The notes under the pieces were generated by a model. It was not told the DNA's origin. It made no database searches and worked only from the letters and a program-made list of their open reading frames with translations. A DNA stretch of 64,000 nucleotides from Pseudoclavibacter chungangensis (GTDB lineage: Bacteria > Actinomycetota > Actinomycetes > Actinomycetales > Microbacteriaceae). A program made the translations under genes and the position numbers. Of this stretch, positions 49,975 through 58,654 are shown piece after piece. Where the stretch lies: NCBI RefSeq assembly GCF_013410545.1, contig NZ_JACCFV010000001.1:2790001-2854000 (forward strand), in the 5' to 3' direction. How positions within the stretch are numbered: the first letter of the stretch is position 1; every line of letters begins with the position of its first letter.

Positions 49975-50871
49975 ATGACCGGCCAGGCGGATCCCGTCGA
50001 GGAGGCGCTCGCCGCGCTCGCCCGCTCGGAGCGGGAGCTCGGTCCGGACCACCCAGCGACGCTCGACGCCCTGGAGGACCTCGCGGACGCCTCGGGAGAC
50101 TCGGGCGACCTCGACGCGGTCGTGCAGATCACGCGGCAACTGCTCGCGGAGCGCGAACGCGTCCTCGGCGCGACCGATCACGCGACGCTCCGCACGGGTG
50201 AGGACCTCGCGCGCGCCCTGCTGGATCTCGGCAACATCGACGACGCCGTCGAGGTGCTCGAGACGACGCTCGCACGCCTCGAGGGCATGGCGGACACGGG
50301 CCCGGAGGACACGCTCGAGGCACGGTTCATCCTCGCCGACGCGGCGGCGCGCTCGGGCGAGGCGGCCGCGGCGATCGAGCTCCACCGCAGCGTGCTCGCG
50401 GATCGGGATCACCTGCTCGGCCCGGACGACGGCGACACGATCCGTTCGCGGGACGCGCTCGCGGCGGCGTACACGACGACGGGTGAGACGGAGCGGGCGC
50501 TCTCGCTGCTCGGCCAGAACGTCGCGAGCCTCGAACGCGCGCTCGGCGACGACCACCCCGAGACGATCGCCGCGCGCGACGTGCTCGCGCGGGCGAGCGA
50601 GCGATCCGGGAACGCCGACTACGCGGCGGCGCTCCGGCGGCGCACCCACGAGTCGCTCGCGCAGGTGCTCGATCCGACCGACCCCGAAGTGCTCGACGCG
50701 CTCACGGAGCTCGCACTGGTCGCGGCCCGCGCGGGTCGGTTCGACGACGCCACGGGGTACGTCGCGAAGACCCTCCAGATCCGCTGGCGCACGCTGGGCC
50801 CCGATCACCCCGCGACGATCGCGACGCAGGACCAGTTGGCCGCGATCCGGGAGGCCGCCGAGGGCCGCTGA
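49975..50871 (+). CDS. Tetratricopeptide-repeat protein
   Basis: A 298-aa acidic protein composed of successive TPR units of the long (about 42-residue) type: RSERELGPDHPATLDALEDL, RERVLGATDHATLRTGEDLA, RDHLLGPDDGDTIRSRDALA, LERALGDDHPETIAARDVLA and IRWRTLGPDHPATIATQDQL. The recurring LGPDHPxT is the TPR_10/TPR_12 (kinesin-light-chain-like) pattern. There is no catalytic domain, signal peptide or membrane segment, so it is a scaffold or partner protein of unknown function. The start at 49975 begins the repeat architecture; the frame is open back to 49789, but that part is Arg/Gly-rich and does not look conserved. A TAGATT hexamer near 49805 could be its promoter. The 485 bp after it hold only the terminator at 51178. 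Confidence 0.8.
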   Translation: MTGQADPVEEALAALARSERELGPDHPATLDALEDLADASGDSGDLDAVVQITRQLLAERERVLGATDHATLRTGEDLARALLDLGNIDDAVEVLETTLARLEGMADTGPEDTLEARFILADAAARSGEAAAAIELHRSVLADRDHLLGPDDGDTIRSRDALAAAYTTTGETERALSLLGQNVASLERALGDDHPETIAARDVLARASERSGNADYAAALRRRTHESLAQVLDPTDPEVLDALTELALVAARAGRFDDATGYVAKTLQIRWRTLGPDHPATIATQDQLAAIREAAEGR

Positions 50872-51177
50872 GCGACGCGTCGACCGGGCTGGTCGGCGGG
50901 CGCGGAACCGAGCGCGCGGGCCCGATCTGCCGAGCCGGGCCGAGGAATCGCGGCAGCGCTCCCCCGGGAGGTGCGTTGCCGCTCAGGCCGACACGACGAT
51001 GGGCGGCTGGCCGGGCGCGACAGACGGGTGCCGGATGCGATGAGCATCAGGTCCGCCGAGCGCCGTCTCCGGCGAGGCCGGGTGCGCTGAGGTCCGGGTG
51101 CGCCGAGTGACGGACGAGCCGGTCGGCACGTCGCTGAACACGCTGCAGGGGAACCTCGAGCTGCTCGCGGCACGCAG

Positions 51178-51233
51178 AAAGCCGGGTTGTTGCTACCGGG
51201 CCGCGGGCCCGGTAGCAACAACCCGGCTTTTTT
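51178..51233 (+). terminator. Intrinsic terminator (twin of 47449)
   Basis: A perfect 25-bp stem, aaagccgggttgttgctacc... against its complement, with a gcg loop, ending in six T (51228-51233). It shares its 20+ bp arm sequence with the terminator at 47449 and stops transcription from the TPR gene about 300 nt upstream. 50872-51177 contains short ccgggtgcgc reiterations but no gene. Confidence 0.85.
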
Positions 51234-51330
51234 CGGCGGGGTTCGCCGCAGCGCGCGACCGCGGTGCTCGCGCACGCCGTCCACACACCGCCCACACGCC
51301 ATCGGGTGGCGTCCGCGCCTTCCGCCAGTA

Positions 51331-51349
51331 ACCATACGTTTGGTACAGT
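51331..51349 (+). promoter_or_regulatory. Promoter and operator-like dyad of the drug exporter gene
   Basis: ACCATACGTTTGGT (51331-51344) is a 14-bp dyad symmetric at 12 positions. It abuts TACAGT (51344-51349), the -10 element, which ends 8 nt before the ATG at 51357. A repressor here would block transcription; the TetR protein encoded at 52930 is the obvious candidate. Confidence 0.6.
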
Positions 51350-51356
51350 AATCCCC

Positions 51357-52889
51357 ATGTCGACCCGATCCATCGCCGTTCCGCGCTCTCCGCTCTCGGC
51401 CGGACGACGCTGGGCCCTGCTCGCGACCGTCGGCTCCGGCCTCCTGCTGATCGCGCTCGACAACTCGATCCTCTACACGGCCCTCCCCACGCTGACGGCC
51501 GAGCTGCACGCGACCGGTTCGACCGCACTGTGGATCATCAACGCGTACCCCGTCGTCATGGCCGGGCTCCTGCTCGGCTCGGGCACGCTCGGCGACCGGA
51601 TCGGGCACCGCCGCATGTTCCTCGTCGGGCTCGGCCTGTTCGGTGTCGCATCGCTCGGGGCGGCGTTCTCGCCGACCGCCGAGGTGCTCATCGCCGCCCG
51701 CGCCCTGCTCGCCGTCGGGGCCGCCGCCATGATGCCCGCGACGCTCGCGCTCATCCGCGTCACGTTCGAGATCGAGCGCGAACGCAATCTCGCGATCGCC
51801 GTCTGGGGCAGCATCGCGGTCGTCGGGGCGGCGCTCGGCCCGATCGTCGGCGGCGTGCTCATCGAACGGTTCCACTGGGGCTCGGTGTTCCTCATCAACG
51901 TCCCCGTCGTGCTCGTCGCGATCGTCGCGACGCTGTGCATCGCACCGAGTGACGCACCGGATCGCTCGAAGCACTGGGACGCGATCTCGTCGGCGCAGGC
52001 CATGCTCGCGCTCGTCGGGGCCGTGTTCTTCATCAAGGAGCTCGCCCACACGCCACCGAACTGGCCGCTCGTCGCGGTCGCGGCACTCGCCTCGGTCGTC
52101 GGCGGCGTCCTGTTCGTCCGCCGCCAGCGTCGCCTCGACGACCCGCTGCTCGACTTCGTCGTGTTCCGCAACGCGGCCTTCGCGTCGGGGGTCGTCGCCG
52201 CCGCGGCGACGATGTTCGCGATCGGTGGCGCGCAGCTCGTGACGACGCAGCGCTACCAGCTCGTCGCGGGCTTCACCCCGCTCGAGGCGGGCCTGCTCGT
52301 GTCGACCGTCGCGATCGGCTCGCTGCCGACGGCGCTCCTCGGCGGGGCCCTGCTGCACCGGATCGGCCTGCGCGTCCTCATCGCGGGCGGTCTCGCGCTC
52401 GCCGCCGTCGGGGTGCTCCTCGTGCTCGTCGCGATGCCTGCCGACGGACTGTGGCTGCTCGTCGGCGCGCTGCTCGTCATGGGCGCGGGCCTCGGTGCGA
52501 CGATGTCGGTCGCCTCCACGGCGATCGTCACGAACGTGAGCGCGAAGCGCGCCGGCATGGCCTCCTCGGTCGAGGAGGTCTCGTACGAGTTCGGCTCGCT
52601 CACCGCCGTCACGCTGCTCGGCAGCCTGTTGACGCTCGTGTACGCGATGACGGTGCGGCTGCCCGACGGCGCACCCGACGCGGCGCGCGAGGGCCTGCCG
52701 GACGCGATCGCCGCGGCCGCCGGCGATCCGGGGATCCTGGCGGCGGCGGGCAGTGCGTACGATACGGCGTTCACCGTCTCGATGGTCGTGCTCGCGGTCG
52801 TCCTCGTCGCGGGGGCCGCGATCACCGGGCGGGCGTTGCGCGACTACGGTCCCGGCATCGCGACCTCGAACGAGCACCGAGCGGGATGA
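51357..52889 (+). CDS. DHA2-family MFS drug exporter (14 membrane segments)
   Basis: A 510-aa proton-driven exporter of the QacA/LfrA/SmvA/EmrB type. Helix 1 contains ALDNSILYTALPTLTAEL with the DHA2-type LDxTIVNVALP-like motif, the A-loop is GDRIGHRRMFLVGL, and motif C reads GAALGPIVGGVLIERFHWGS, which marks antiporters. The expected role is efflux of cationic dyes, quaternary ammonium compounds or antibiotics. It has its own leaderless promoter with a dyad and is followed by a TetR gene 40 nt downstream. Confidence 0.92.
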   Translation: MSTRSIAVPRSPLSAGRRWALLATVGSGLLLIALDNSILYTALPTLTAELHATGSTALWIINAYPVVMAGLLLGSGTLGDRIGHRRMFLVGLGLFGVASLGAAFSPTAEVLIAARALLAVGAAAMMPATLALIRVTFEIERERNLAIAVWGSIAVVGAALGPIVGGVLIERFHWGSVFLINVPVVLVAIVATLCIAPSDAPDRSKHWDAISSAQAMLALVGAVFFIKELAHTPPNWPLVAVAALASVVGGVLFVRRQRRLDDPLLDFVVFRNAAFASGVVAAAATMFAIGGAQLVTTQRYQLVAGFTPLEAGLLVSTVAIGSLPTALLGGALLHRIGLRVLIAGGLALAAVGVLLVLVAMPADGLWLLVGALLVMGAGLGATMSVASTAIVTNVSAKRAGMASSVEEVSYEFGSLTAVTLLGSLLTLVYAMTVRLPDGAPDAAREGLPDAIAAAAGDPGILAAAGSAYDTAFTVSMVVLAVVLVAGAAITGRALRDYGPGIATSNEHRAG

Positions 52890-52929
52890 GCGGAACGAGC
52901 GACATGAGCGCGGACGAAAGGCGGAGGCG

Positions 52930-53631
52930 ATGAGACCGAGCAAGCGCAGCGAGATCCTCGACGCGGCACTCGAGGTCGTCGAGACGGGCGGCGTGACGGC
53001 CGTCACGTTCGAGTCGGTCGCGGCCGCGGCCGGTGTCACGAAGGGCGGCCTGCTCTACCACTTCCCCTCGCGGGACGCGCTCGTCCACGCGATGCACGTG
53101 CACCTCGCCGAACGGTGGGAGGCGCAGCTCGAGGCCGCGGCGGGCACGCCGTGGGAGTCGACGGACGCCGACGACCGCTGCCGCGCGTACACGACCGTCG
53201 CGATCGAGAGCGCGACGCGGGCCGAGCTGTTGCTCATGCTCGACGCGAGCGCGGACGCACACGCCGACGCCGATGCCGTGTGCAGCGGCGTGATCCGCCG
53301 GTGGGCGGCACCGGCACCCGACGGTTCGGCGCCGGCACCGGAGGCCCTCGACCGCTTCGTCGCGAGGCTCGCGGCCGACGGTCTGTGGTTGCACGACGCA
53401 CTGGGCGGTCCGCCGCTCGACCCCGAGGTGCGACGGCTCGTGGCGGCGCGGCTCGCGGACCCGAGGGTCGCGCCCGAGACCGGGACACCCCCGGCGGGTG
53501 CGACGGGCACGATCGAAGCCGAACCCGCCACCGCGACCGTGACCGTGACCGAGTCGAAAACAGAAACCGGGACCGAGACCGGGACCTCGGACACGACGGA
53601 CGAGCTCAGCGCGGGCGCCGAGACACCCTGA
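52930..53631 (+). CDS. TetR-family regulator with Thr/Glu-rich C-terminal tail
   Basis: A 233-aa TetR protein. The DNA-binding domain is at residues 1-50: RSEILDAALEVVETGGVTAV, then FESVAAAAGVTKGGLLYHFP, with the recognition helix ending in KGGLLYHFPSRDAL. The ligand domain covers residues 55-180 and matches the TetR_C_37-like type (RFVARLAADGLWLHDALGG). The last ~50 residues (GTIEAEPATATVTVTESKTE, then more Thr/Glu/Gly) are low complexity and encoded by gaccgt/gaccga reiterations, not a normal part of TetR proteins. Ribosome-binding site GGAGG. Its position makes it the likely repressor of the exporter gene. It converges with ptsI; CCTCCGG/CCGGAGG (53685-53716) between them may form a weak terminator. 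Confidence 0.88.
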   Translation: MRPSKRSEILDAALEVVETGGVTAVTFESVAAAAGVTKGGLLYHFPSRDALVHAMHVHLAERWEAQLEAAAGTPWESTDADDRCRAYTTVAIESATRAELLLMLDASADAHADADAVCSGVIRRWAAPAPDGSAPAPEALDRFVARLAADGLWLHDALGGPPLDPEVRRLVAARLADPRVAPETGTPPAGATGTIEAEPATATVTVTESKTETGTETGTSDTTDELSAGAETP

Positions 53632-53727
53632 GCGCCTCGGCCGCAGCCGTCCCCTCGGCCTCGCTCGGCGCCCCGAACCACCTCCGGCACGCGCGCACGC
53701 GGCCCGCGCACCGGAGGCGGTGACGGA

Positions 53728-55371
53728 TCAGGCGTTCGCGGCGGCCTCGCGTGCCTCGTGCGCGCTCGATGCCGCGACGGCGGCCTTCGCCTTCGCGCGG
53801 GCCTGTTCGAGCGTCACGCCCTTGAGTGCGGCGCGCACCTCGGCGAACGCGGGCGGCGCCATCGAGAGCGAGTGCATGCCGAGCCCCACGAGCACGACCG
53901 CGAGCGCCGGGTCGGCGGCGGCCTCACCGCACACGCCGACGCGCTTGCCGGTCGCGGCGCCCGCCGCGCCGACCGATTGCACGAGCCGCAGCACGGCGGG
54001 GTGCCACGGGTCCTGGAACGCGGCGACCGAGCCGAGCAGGCGGTCGGCGGCCATCGTGTACTGCGTGAGGTCGTTCGTGCCGATCGACACGAAGTCGCTC
54101 GTCTCGAGGATCTGCTCGCACAGGATCGCGGCCGACGGGACCTCGACCATCGAACCCGCGACCCTGACGCCGAGCTCGCGCGCGAGTGCCGTGAAGTACG
54201 CGCTCTCCCCCGCGTCCGAGACCATGGGCGCCATGACCCAGACCTCGGCGCCCGACGCCTCACCGGCGGCGACGAGCGCCTGCAACTGGTCACGCAGGAT
54301 CTGCTCGTTCTCGCGCAGGACGCGCAGGCCCCGCAGGCCGAGGGCCGGGTTCGGCTCGTGGACGTCGGTGAGGAACGCGAGCGGCTTGTCGGCGCCCGCG
54401 TCGAGCACGCGTGCGACGACCTTCTTGCCGGCGAAGTGGGTGAACAGCTCGGTGTAGACCTTCGTCTGTTCCTCGACGGACGGGGCCGTGTCGGTGTCGA
54501 GGAAGAGGAACTCGGTGCGGAACAGCCCGACGCCCTCGGCGCCGAGCTCGATCGCGCGCTCGCCGTCGGCGGGCTTGCCGACGTTCGCGAGGATCTGCAC
54601 GGGTGTGCCGTCCGCGAGCGCGCCCGGCTCGAGCGGCGCGGCGGCGATCGCGGCGGCGCGCTCGATCTCGGCCCGGGCCTCTGCGACCTGCTCGTGGCTC
54701 GGGTCGGCGACGACGACGCCGCGTCCCGCGTCGACGATCACGCGCTGTCCGTCGTGCAGCTCGTCGGCGCCCTTGACGGCGACGACCGCGGGCAGGCCCT
54801 TCTCGGCGGCGAGGATGCCCGTGTGCGCCTTCGGGCTGCCGTCGCGCGTGACGAGCGCGAGGATCTTGGAGAGGTCGAGCTTCGCCGTGTCGGCGGGGGC
54901 GAGGTCGTGGGCGACGAGCACGAACGGCTCGTCGCGGACGGGCACCTCGGGCGTCGGCACGCCGAGCAGGCGGGCGATGACGCGCTGCGAGACGTCGCTG
55001 AGGTCGGTCGCGCGCTCGGCCATGTAGCCGCCCATGCCGCGCAGCGTCTCCGCGAACGCGTCGAGGGCCTCGTACACGGCGCGCTCGGCGGTCTTGCCCT
55101 GCGCGGTGCGCTCCGAGACGGCGTCGGCGAGGCTCGGGTCGCCCGCCATCATGGCCGCCGCCTCGACGACCTCTCGCGCCGAGCCCTCGAGGTCGCCCGC
55201 TCGCACCTGCAGGTCGCGTGCGGTCGCGGACAGCGCCGCGAGCGCGCGCTCGCGCTCCGCGTCGGCGTCGCCCTTCGCCCGCTCGTCGGCCGGTACCGGC
55301 AGCGGATCGGGCATGCGCACGACCTCACCGACGGCGACCCTCGTGCCGACCCCGAATCCCTGCAGCTCCAT
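53728..55371 (-). CDS. ptsI: Phosphoenolpyruvate-protein phosphotransferase (PTS enzyme I)
   Basis: A 547-aa enzyme I that takes phosphate from PEP and gives it to HPr. The swivelling domain has the phospho-histidine in SPKAHTGILAA; the surrounding residues depart from the usual GGxTSHTAI pattern. The PEP-binding C-terminal domain is normal: GVGLFRTEFLF, the FVSIGTNDLTQYTMAADR signature and GVCGEAAADPA with the active-site Cys. AGGAGA precedes the ATG at 55371. No ptsH gene is in view. In this window EI would serve the lone EIIA at 6117. The gene is divergent from the YihY gene. Confidence 0.93.
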   Translation of the reverse strand: MELQGFGVGTRVAVGEVVRMPDPLPVPADERAKGDADAERERALAALSATARDLQVRAGDLEGSAREVVEAAAMMAGDPSLADAVSERTAQGKTAERAVYEALDAFAETLRGMGGYMAERATDLSDVSQRVIARLLGVPTPEVPVRDEPFVLVAHDLAPADTAKLDLSKILALVTRDGSPKAHTGILAAEKGLPAVVAVKGADELHDGQRVIVDAGRGVVVADPSHEQVAEARAEIERAAAIAAAPLEPGALADGTPVQILANVGKPADGERAIELGAEGVGLFRTEFLFLDTDTAPSVEEQTKVYTELFTHFAGKKVVARVLDAGADKPLAFLTDVHEPNPALGLRGLRVLRENEQILRDQLQALVAAGEASGAEVWVMAPMVSDAGESAYFTALARELGVRVAGSMVEVPSAAILCEQILETSDFVSIGTNDLTQYTMAADRLLGSVAAFQDPWHPAVLRLVQSVGAAGAATGKRVGVCGEAAADPALAVVLVGLGMHSLSMAPPAFAEVRAALKGVTLEQARAKAKAAVAASSAHEAREAAANA

Positions 55372-55450
55372 GTGCGCTCTCCTCTTCGACGACGCATGTT
55401 CGTGTTCCGGACACACGACGTCGTTGCCGACCCCGTGTGCCCGGTCGTCT

Positions 55451-55456
55451 TAGGGT
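55451..55456 (+). promoter_or_regulatory. -10 element of the YihY gene, leaderless arrangement
   Basis: TAGGGT ends 7 nt before the GTG start at 55463. Confidence 0.6.
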
Positions 55457-55462
55457 AGTCGC

Positions 55463-56698
55463 GTGAAGCGACCGAACGACAGGACAGGCAGGGGCCGCGG
55501 CGCCCCGCACTCGTTCGTGCCGCCGTACCCGAAGCGCAACGGGGACGAGCCGGTCACGAAGCGCGCGATGACGCTCGCCCAGTGGATCCAGGGCACGCGG
55601 CCGGTGCGCGTCATGATGCACTTCACCGAGCGCGGCGGTTCGGTCATGGCGGGCGGCATGGCGTACTCGGCGCTCTTCTCCGGGTTCGCGGCCCTCTGGG
55701 TGTTCTTCTCGGTCGTCGCGCTCGTGTTCGCGAACTCGCCCGAGCTCATGGACTCGGTCATCGAGGCCCTCGACGTCGTCCCGGGCCTCATCGGCGACGA
55801 CGGGGTCATCAAGCCGGACCAGCTCACCCAGCTCACCGTCTTCGGCTGGACCGGTGCGATCGCCCTCGTCGGTGCGCTGTGGACCGCCATCGGCTGGATC
55901 GGCGGCACGCGCACCGCGATCCGCAACATCTTCGACGTGCCGACCGCGACGAGCCGTTCGTTCGTGCTCGACAAGCTCCTCGACCTCGTGTTCGTCCTCG
56001 CGATCGCGGTCGGGCTCGTCGTGTCGGTGACGGTGTCCGTCGCCTCCACGAGCCTCCTGCGGTGGCTGCTCTCGCTCATCGAGGTCGACAGTTCGGTCGT
56101 CTCGTTCTTCCTCGGCCTCGCGGGTCTCGTGCTGTCGTTCCTCGTGAACCTCGTGATCGTCGCGTGCATCCTCACGCTCCTGAGCGGCCTGCGCATCCCC
56201 CGGCGGATCCTCCTCGGGGGTGCGGGGCTCGGCGCGCTCGGGATCCTCGTCATCACGCAGCTCGGTTCGTTGCTCATCGGCGGCGCGTCGCGCAACCCGT
56301 TCCTCGCCTCGTTCGCCGTCCTCATCGGTGTGCTCATCTTCGCGAACCTCGTCTGCACGATCATCCTCATCAGCGCGTCGTGGGTGAAGGTGTGGATGGA
56401 CGACGCGGGCGCCTCGCCGCGGCTCCTGACGGCCGCACAGGCCGAGAAGGAGGCGACGACGGCCGAGCTGCGCGCGCGCCGCGACCGGCTCGCCGCCGAC
56501 CGGATCGAGCTGCGCGACCAGCTCAATCGCACGCCCCGCTTCCGTCGTTCCCGCATCCGACGTCGGCTCGAGGAGGTCGATCGCGAGCAGCGACGGCTCG
56601 AGCGCGAGGACCTCGCGCGACGCATCGGTCTCGACGACGAGGGCGGCGATCCGCGCGCCGACGCGTCGGGCACGAGGTCGCGGGAGTCCGGTGCCTAG
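55463..56698 (+). CDS. YihY/BrkB-family inner membrane protein
   Basis: A 411-aa membrane protein with about six hydrophobic segments and long hydrophilic ends. FTERGGSVMAGGMAYSALFS is the typical family block near the first segment, followed by TGAIALVGALWTAIGWIGGT and SLLIGGASRNPFLASFAVLI. The cytoplasmic C-terminus (about residues 325-390) is a charged, coiled-coil-like helix (TTAELRARRDRLAADRIELR, RRLEEVDREQRRLEREDL). The family was once labelled ribonuclease BN by mistake; its real function is unknown and may be transport. The GTG start is supported by the -10 element. It is followed closely by xthA, whose promoter overlaps its 3' end. Confidence 0.88.
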   Translation: MKRPNDRTGRGRGAPHSFVPPYPKRNGDEPVTKRAMTLAQWIQGTRPVRVMMHFTERGGSVMAGGMAYSALFSGFAALWVFFSVVALVFANSPELMDSVIEALDVVPGLIGDDGVIKPDQLTQLTVFGWTGAIALVGALWTAIGWIGGTRTAIRNIFDVPTATSRSFVLDKLLDLVFVLAIAVGLVVSVTVSVASTSLLRWLLSLIEVDSSVVSFFLGLAGLVLSFLVNLVIVACILTLLSGLRIPRRILLGGAGLGALGILVITQLGSLLIGGASRNPFLASFAVLIGVLIFANLVCTIILISASWVKVWMDDAGASPRLLTAAQAEKEATTAELRARRDRLAADRIELRDQLNRTPRFRRSRIRRRLEEVDREQRRLEREDLARRIGLDDEGGDPRADASGTRSRESGA

Positions 56699-56701
56699 AC
56701 T
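56696..56701 (+). promoter_or_regulatory. -10 element of xthA
   Basis: TAGACT, covering the YihY stop codon, ends 8 nt before the ATG at 56709. A GGAGG follows immediately but is too close to the ATG to act as a normal ribosome-binding site. Confidence 0.5.
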
Positions 56702-56708
56702 GGAGGCC

Positions 56709-57554
56709 ATGGCCCGAACGATCCGCATCGCTTCCGTCAACGTCAACGGCGTCCGCGCCGCGTACCGGAAGGGTATGGGCGATTGGCTCGACGGCCGAGG
56801 CGTCGACGTGCTCGCCCTGCAGGAGGTGCGCGCGGCGCGCAGCGACCTCGAACCCCTGCTCGGTGACGAGTGGCACCTCGTCAACGACGAGGCGAACGCG
56901 AAGGGCCGCGCGGGCGTCGCGATCGCCTCGCGCCTTCGCCTCGGCGAGACGCGCACGGCCCTCGGCCCCGACGACTTCGACTCCTCGGGCCGCTGGATCG
57001 AGCAGGACCTCGACGTCGACGGCACGCCGTTCACGCTCGTGAGCGTCTACACGAACTCCGGCGAGGCCGAGACGCCGAAGCAGGAGGAGAAGTGGCGCTT
57101 CCTCGACGCCATGACCGAGCGCCTGGCGGAGCTCCGCGCGGCGAGCGAACGCGTCCTCCTCGTCGGCGACTTCAACGTCGGCCACACGACGCTCGACATC
57201 AAGAACTGGAAGGGCAACGTCAAGCGGGCCGGGTTCCTGCCCCGCGAGCGCGCCTACTTCGACCGGTTCTTCGGCGAGCGCGGCGCGCAGGTCGACTGTG
57301 CCGACGGGACGACGGGCGAGGGCCAGGGCTGGGTCGACGTCGGTCGCATGCTCTCGGGGCCCGTCGAGGGCCCGTACACGTGGTGGTCGCAGCGCGGCAA
57401 GGCGTTCGACAACGACACGGGCTGGCGCATCGACTACCACATGGCCTCCCCCGCACTCGCGGCGGTCGCGAGCGGCTACACGGTCGACCGCGCGAGCGCC
57501 TACGACACGCGCTGGTCCGACCACGCACCCGTCGTCGTCGACTACGCCCTCTAG
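56709..57554 (+). CDS. xthA: Exodeoxyribonuclease III / AP endonuclease
   Basis: A 281-aa Mg-dependent exonuclease III-family protein for base excision repair. Visible catalytic segments are SVNVNGVRAAYRKG (Asn), LALQEVRA (metal-binding Glu), the DFNVGHTTLDIKNWKGN block (Asp-Asn-Val), TWWSQRG, GWRIDYHMASPAL (Asp) and the final SDHAPVVVDY with the catalytic Asp-His pair. Length fits. It cuts 5' of abasic sites and removes 3' blocking groups. A GGGTCAC/GTGACCC hairpin (57572-57599) follows the stop and separates it from trpS. Confidence 0.94.
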   Translation: MARTIRIASVNVNGVRAAYRKGMGDWLDGRGVDVLALQEVRAARSDLEPLLGDEWHLVNDEANAKGRAGVAIASRLRLGETRTALGPDDFDSSGRWIEQDLDVDGTPFTLVSVYTNSGEAETPKQEEKWRFLDAMTERLAELRAASERVLLVGDFNVGHTTLDIKNWKGNVKRAGFLPRERAYFDRFFGERGAQVDCADGTTGEGQGWVDVGRMLSGPVEGPYTWWSQRGKAFDNDTGWRIDYHMASPALAAVASGYTVDRASAYDTRWSDHAPVVVDYAL

Positions 57555-57646
57555 TCCCCCATCACTTCCGCGGGTCACCCGGGGCATGGCCCGTGACCCC
57601 GTCCGTCGCGCGGGCGCGATCCCGCCGCCATCGAATCGAGCAGCAC

Positions 57647-58654
57647 ATGACCAAGCCCATCCTCTTCTCCGGCATGCAGCCGTCCGCGGACTCGCTGCAC
57701 CTCGGCAACTACGTCGGCGCGCTGACCAACTGGGTCGCGATGCAGGACGACTTCGACCCGATCTACTGCGTCGTCAACCAGCACGCGATCACGGTGCCCT
57801 ACGACCCCGCGGAGCTCCTCACGCGCACGCGCACGACGGCGGCCCAGTTCCTCGCGGCGGGCATCGACGTCGAGCGCTCGGCGCTGTTCGTGCAGTCCGA
57901 CGTCGCCGCTCACGCGGAGCTCAACTGGGTCCTCGGCTCCATCACGGGCTACGGCGAGGCGGCGCGCATGACGCAGTTCAAGGACAAGTCGCAGCGCCAC
58001 GGCACCGAGGCGACGAACGTCGGCCTGTTCACCTACCCGATCCTCATGGCCGCCGACATCCTGCTCTACCGCACACAGGTCGTTCCCGTCGGCGAGGACC
58101 AGCGGCAGCACATCGAGCTCGCCCGGACGCTCGCCGAGCGGTTCAACTCCCGGTTCGGTGAGACGTTCGTCGTGCCCGAGGCGCACATCGTGGCCGAGTC
58201 GGCGAAGGTCTACGACCTGCAGAACCCCGGTGCGAAGATGTCGAAGTCGGCCGAGTCCGATGCCGGCCTGCTCAGGGTGCTCGACGATCCGAAGGTGACC
58301 GCGAAGAAGATCATGCGCGCCGTGACCGACGCCGACGGTGAGATCCGCTTCGACCGGGCCGCGAAGCCCGGTGTCTCGAACCTCCTCACGATCTACTCGG
58401 TCCTCGCGAACCGGCCGATCGCCGACCTCGAGGCGGAGTACGCGGGACGCGGCTACGGCGAGCTCAAGAAGGGCCTCGCGGAGGTCGTGACCGAGGTGTT
58501 CACGCCCATCCGCGAGCGCACGAACGAACTGCTCGGCGACCCGGCCGAGCTCGATCGCCTGCTCGCGCGCGGCGCCGACCGGGCGCGGGAGCGGGCCGAG
58601 CCGACGATCACGGCGGTGTACGAGCGCGTCGGTTTCCCCTGTCCCGCTCGATGA
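57647..58654 (+). CDS. trpS: Tryptophanyl-tRNA synthetase
   Basis: A 335-aa class I aminoacyl-tRNA synthetase. The HIGH-type motif appears as PSADSLHLGNYVGAL (residues 11-25), the adenylate region as VPVGEDQRQHIELAR, and the KMSKS loop as GAKMSKSAESD. This is the normal length for the short bacterial type. It charges tRNA-Trp in the cytosol. No convincing T-box or leader peptide was seen in the 92 nt before it. Its stop overlaps the start of the GNAT gene (ATGA). Confidence 0.96.
   Translation: MTKPILFSGMQPSADSLHLGNYVGALTNWVAMQDDFDPIYCVVNQHAITVPYDPAELLTRTRTTAAQFLAAGIDVERSALFVQSDVAAHAELNWVLGSITGYGEAARMTQFKDKSQRHGTEATNVGLFTYPILMAADILLYRTQVVPVGEDQRQHIELARTLAERFNSRFGETFVVPEAHIVAESAKVYDLQNPGAKMSKSAESDAGLLRVLDDPKVTAKKIMRAVTDADGEIRFDRAAKPGVSNLLTIYSVLANRPIADLEAEYAGRGYGELKKGLAEVVTEVFTPIRERTNELLGDPAELDRLLARGADRARERAEPTITAVYERVGFPCPAR

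Noticed and set aside
50805-53039. 744-residue open frame on the minus strand
   Set aside because: Antisense to the drug exporter and the start of its TetR gene; low-complexity Arg/Asp/Glu/Gly sequence only.
57555-57646. T-box or tryptophan leader before trpS
   Set aside because: No T-box core or Trp-rich leader peptide is visible; the GGGTCAC/GTGACCC hairpin is better explained as an xthA terminator.
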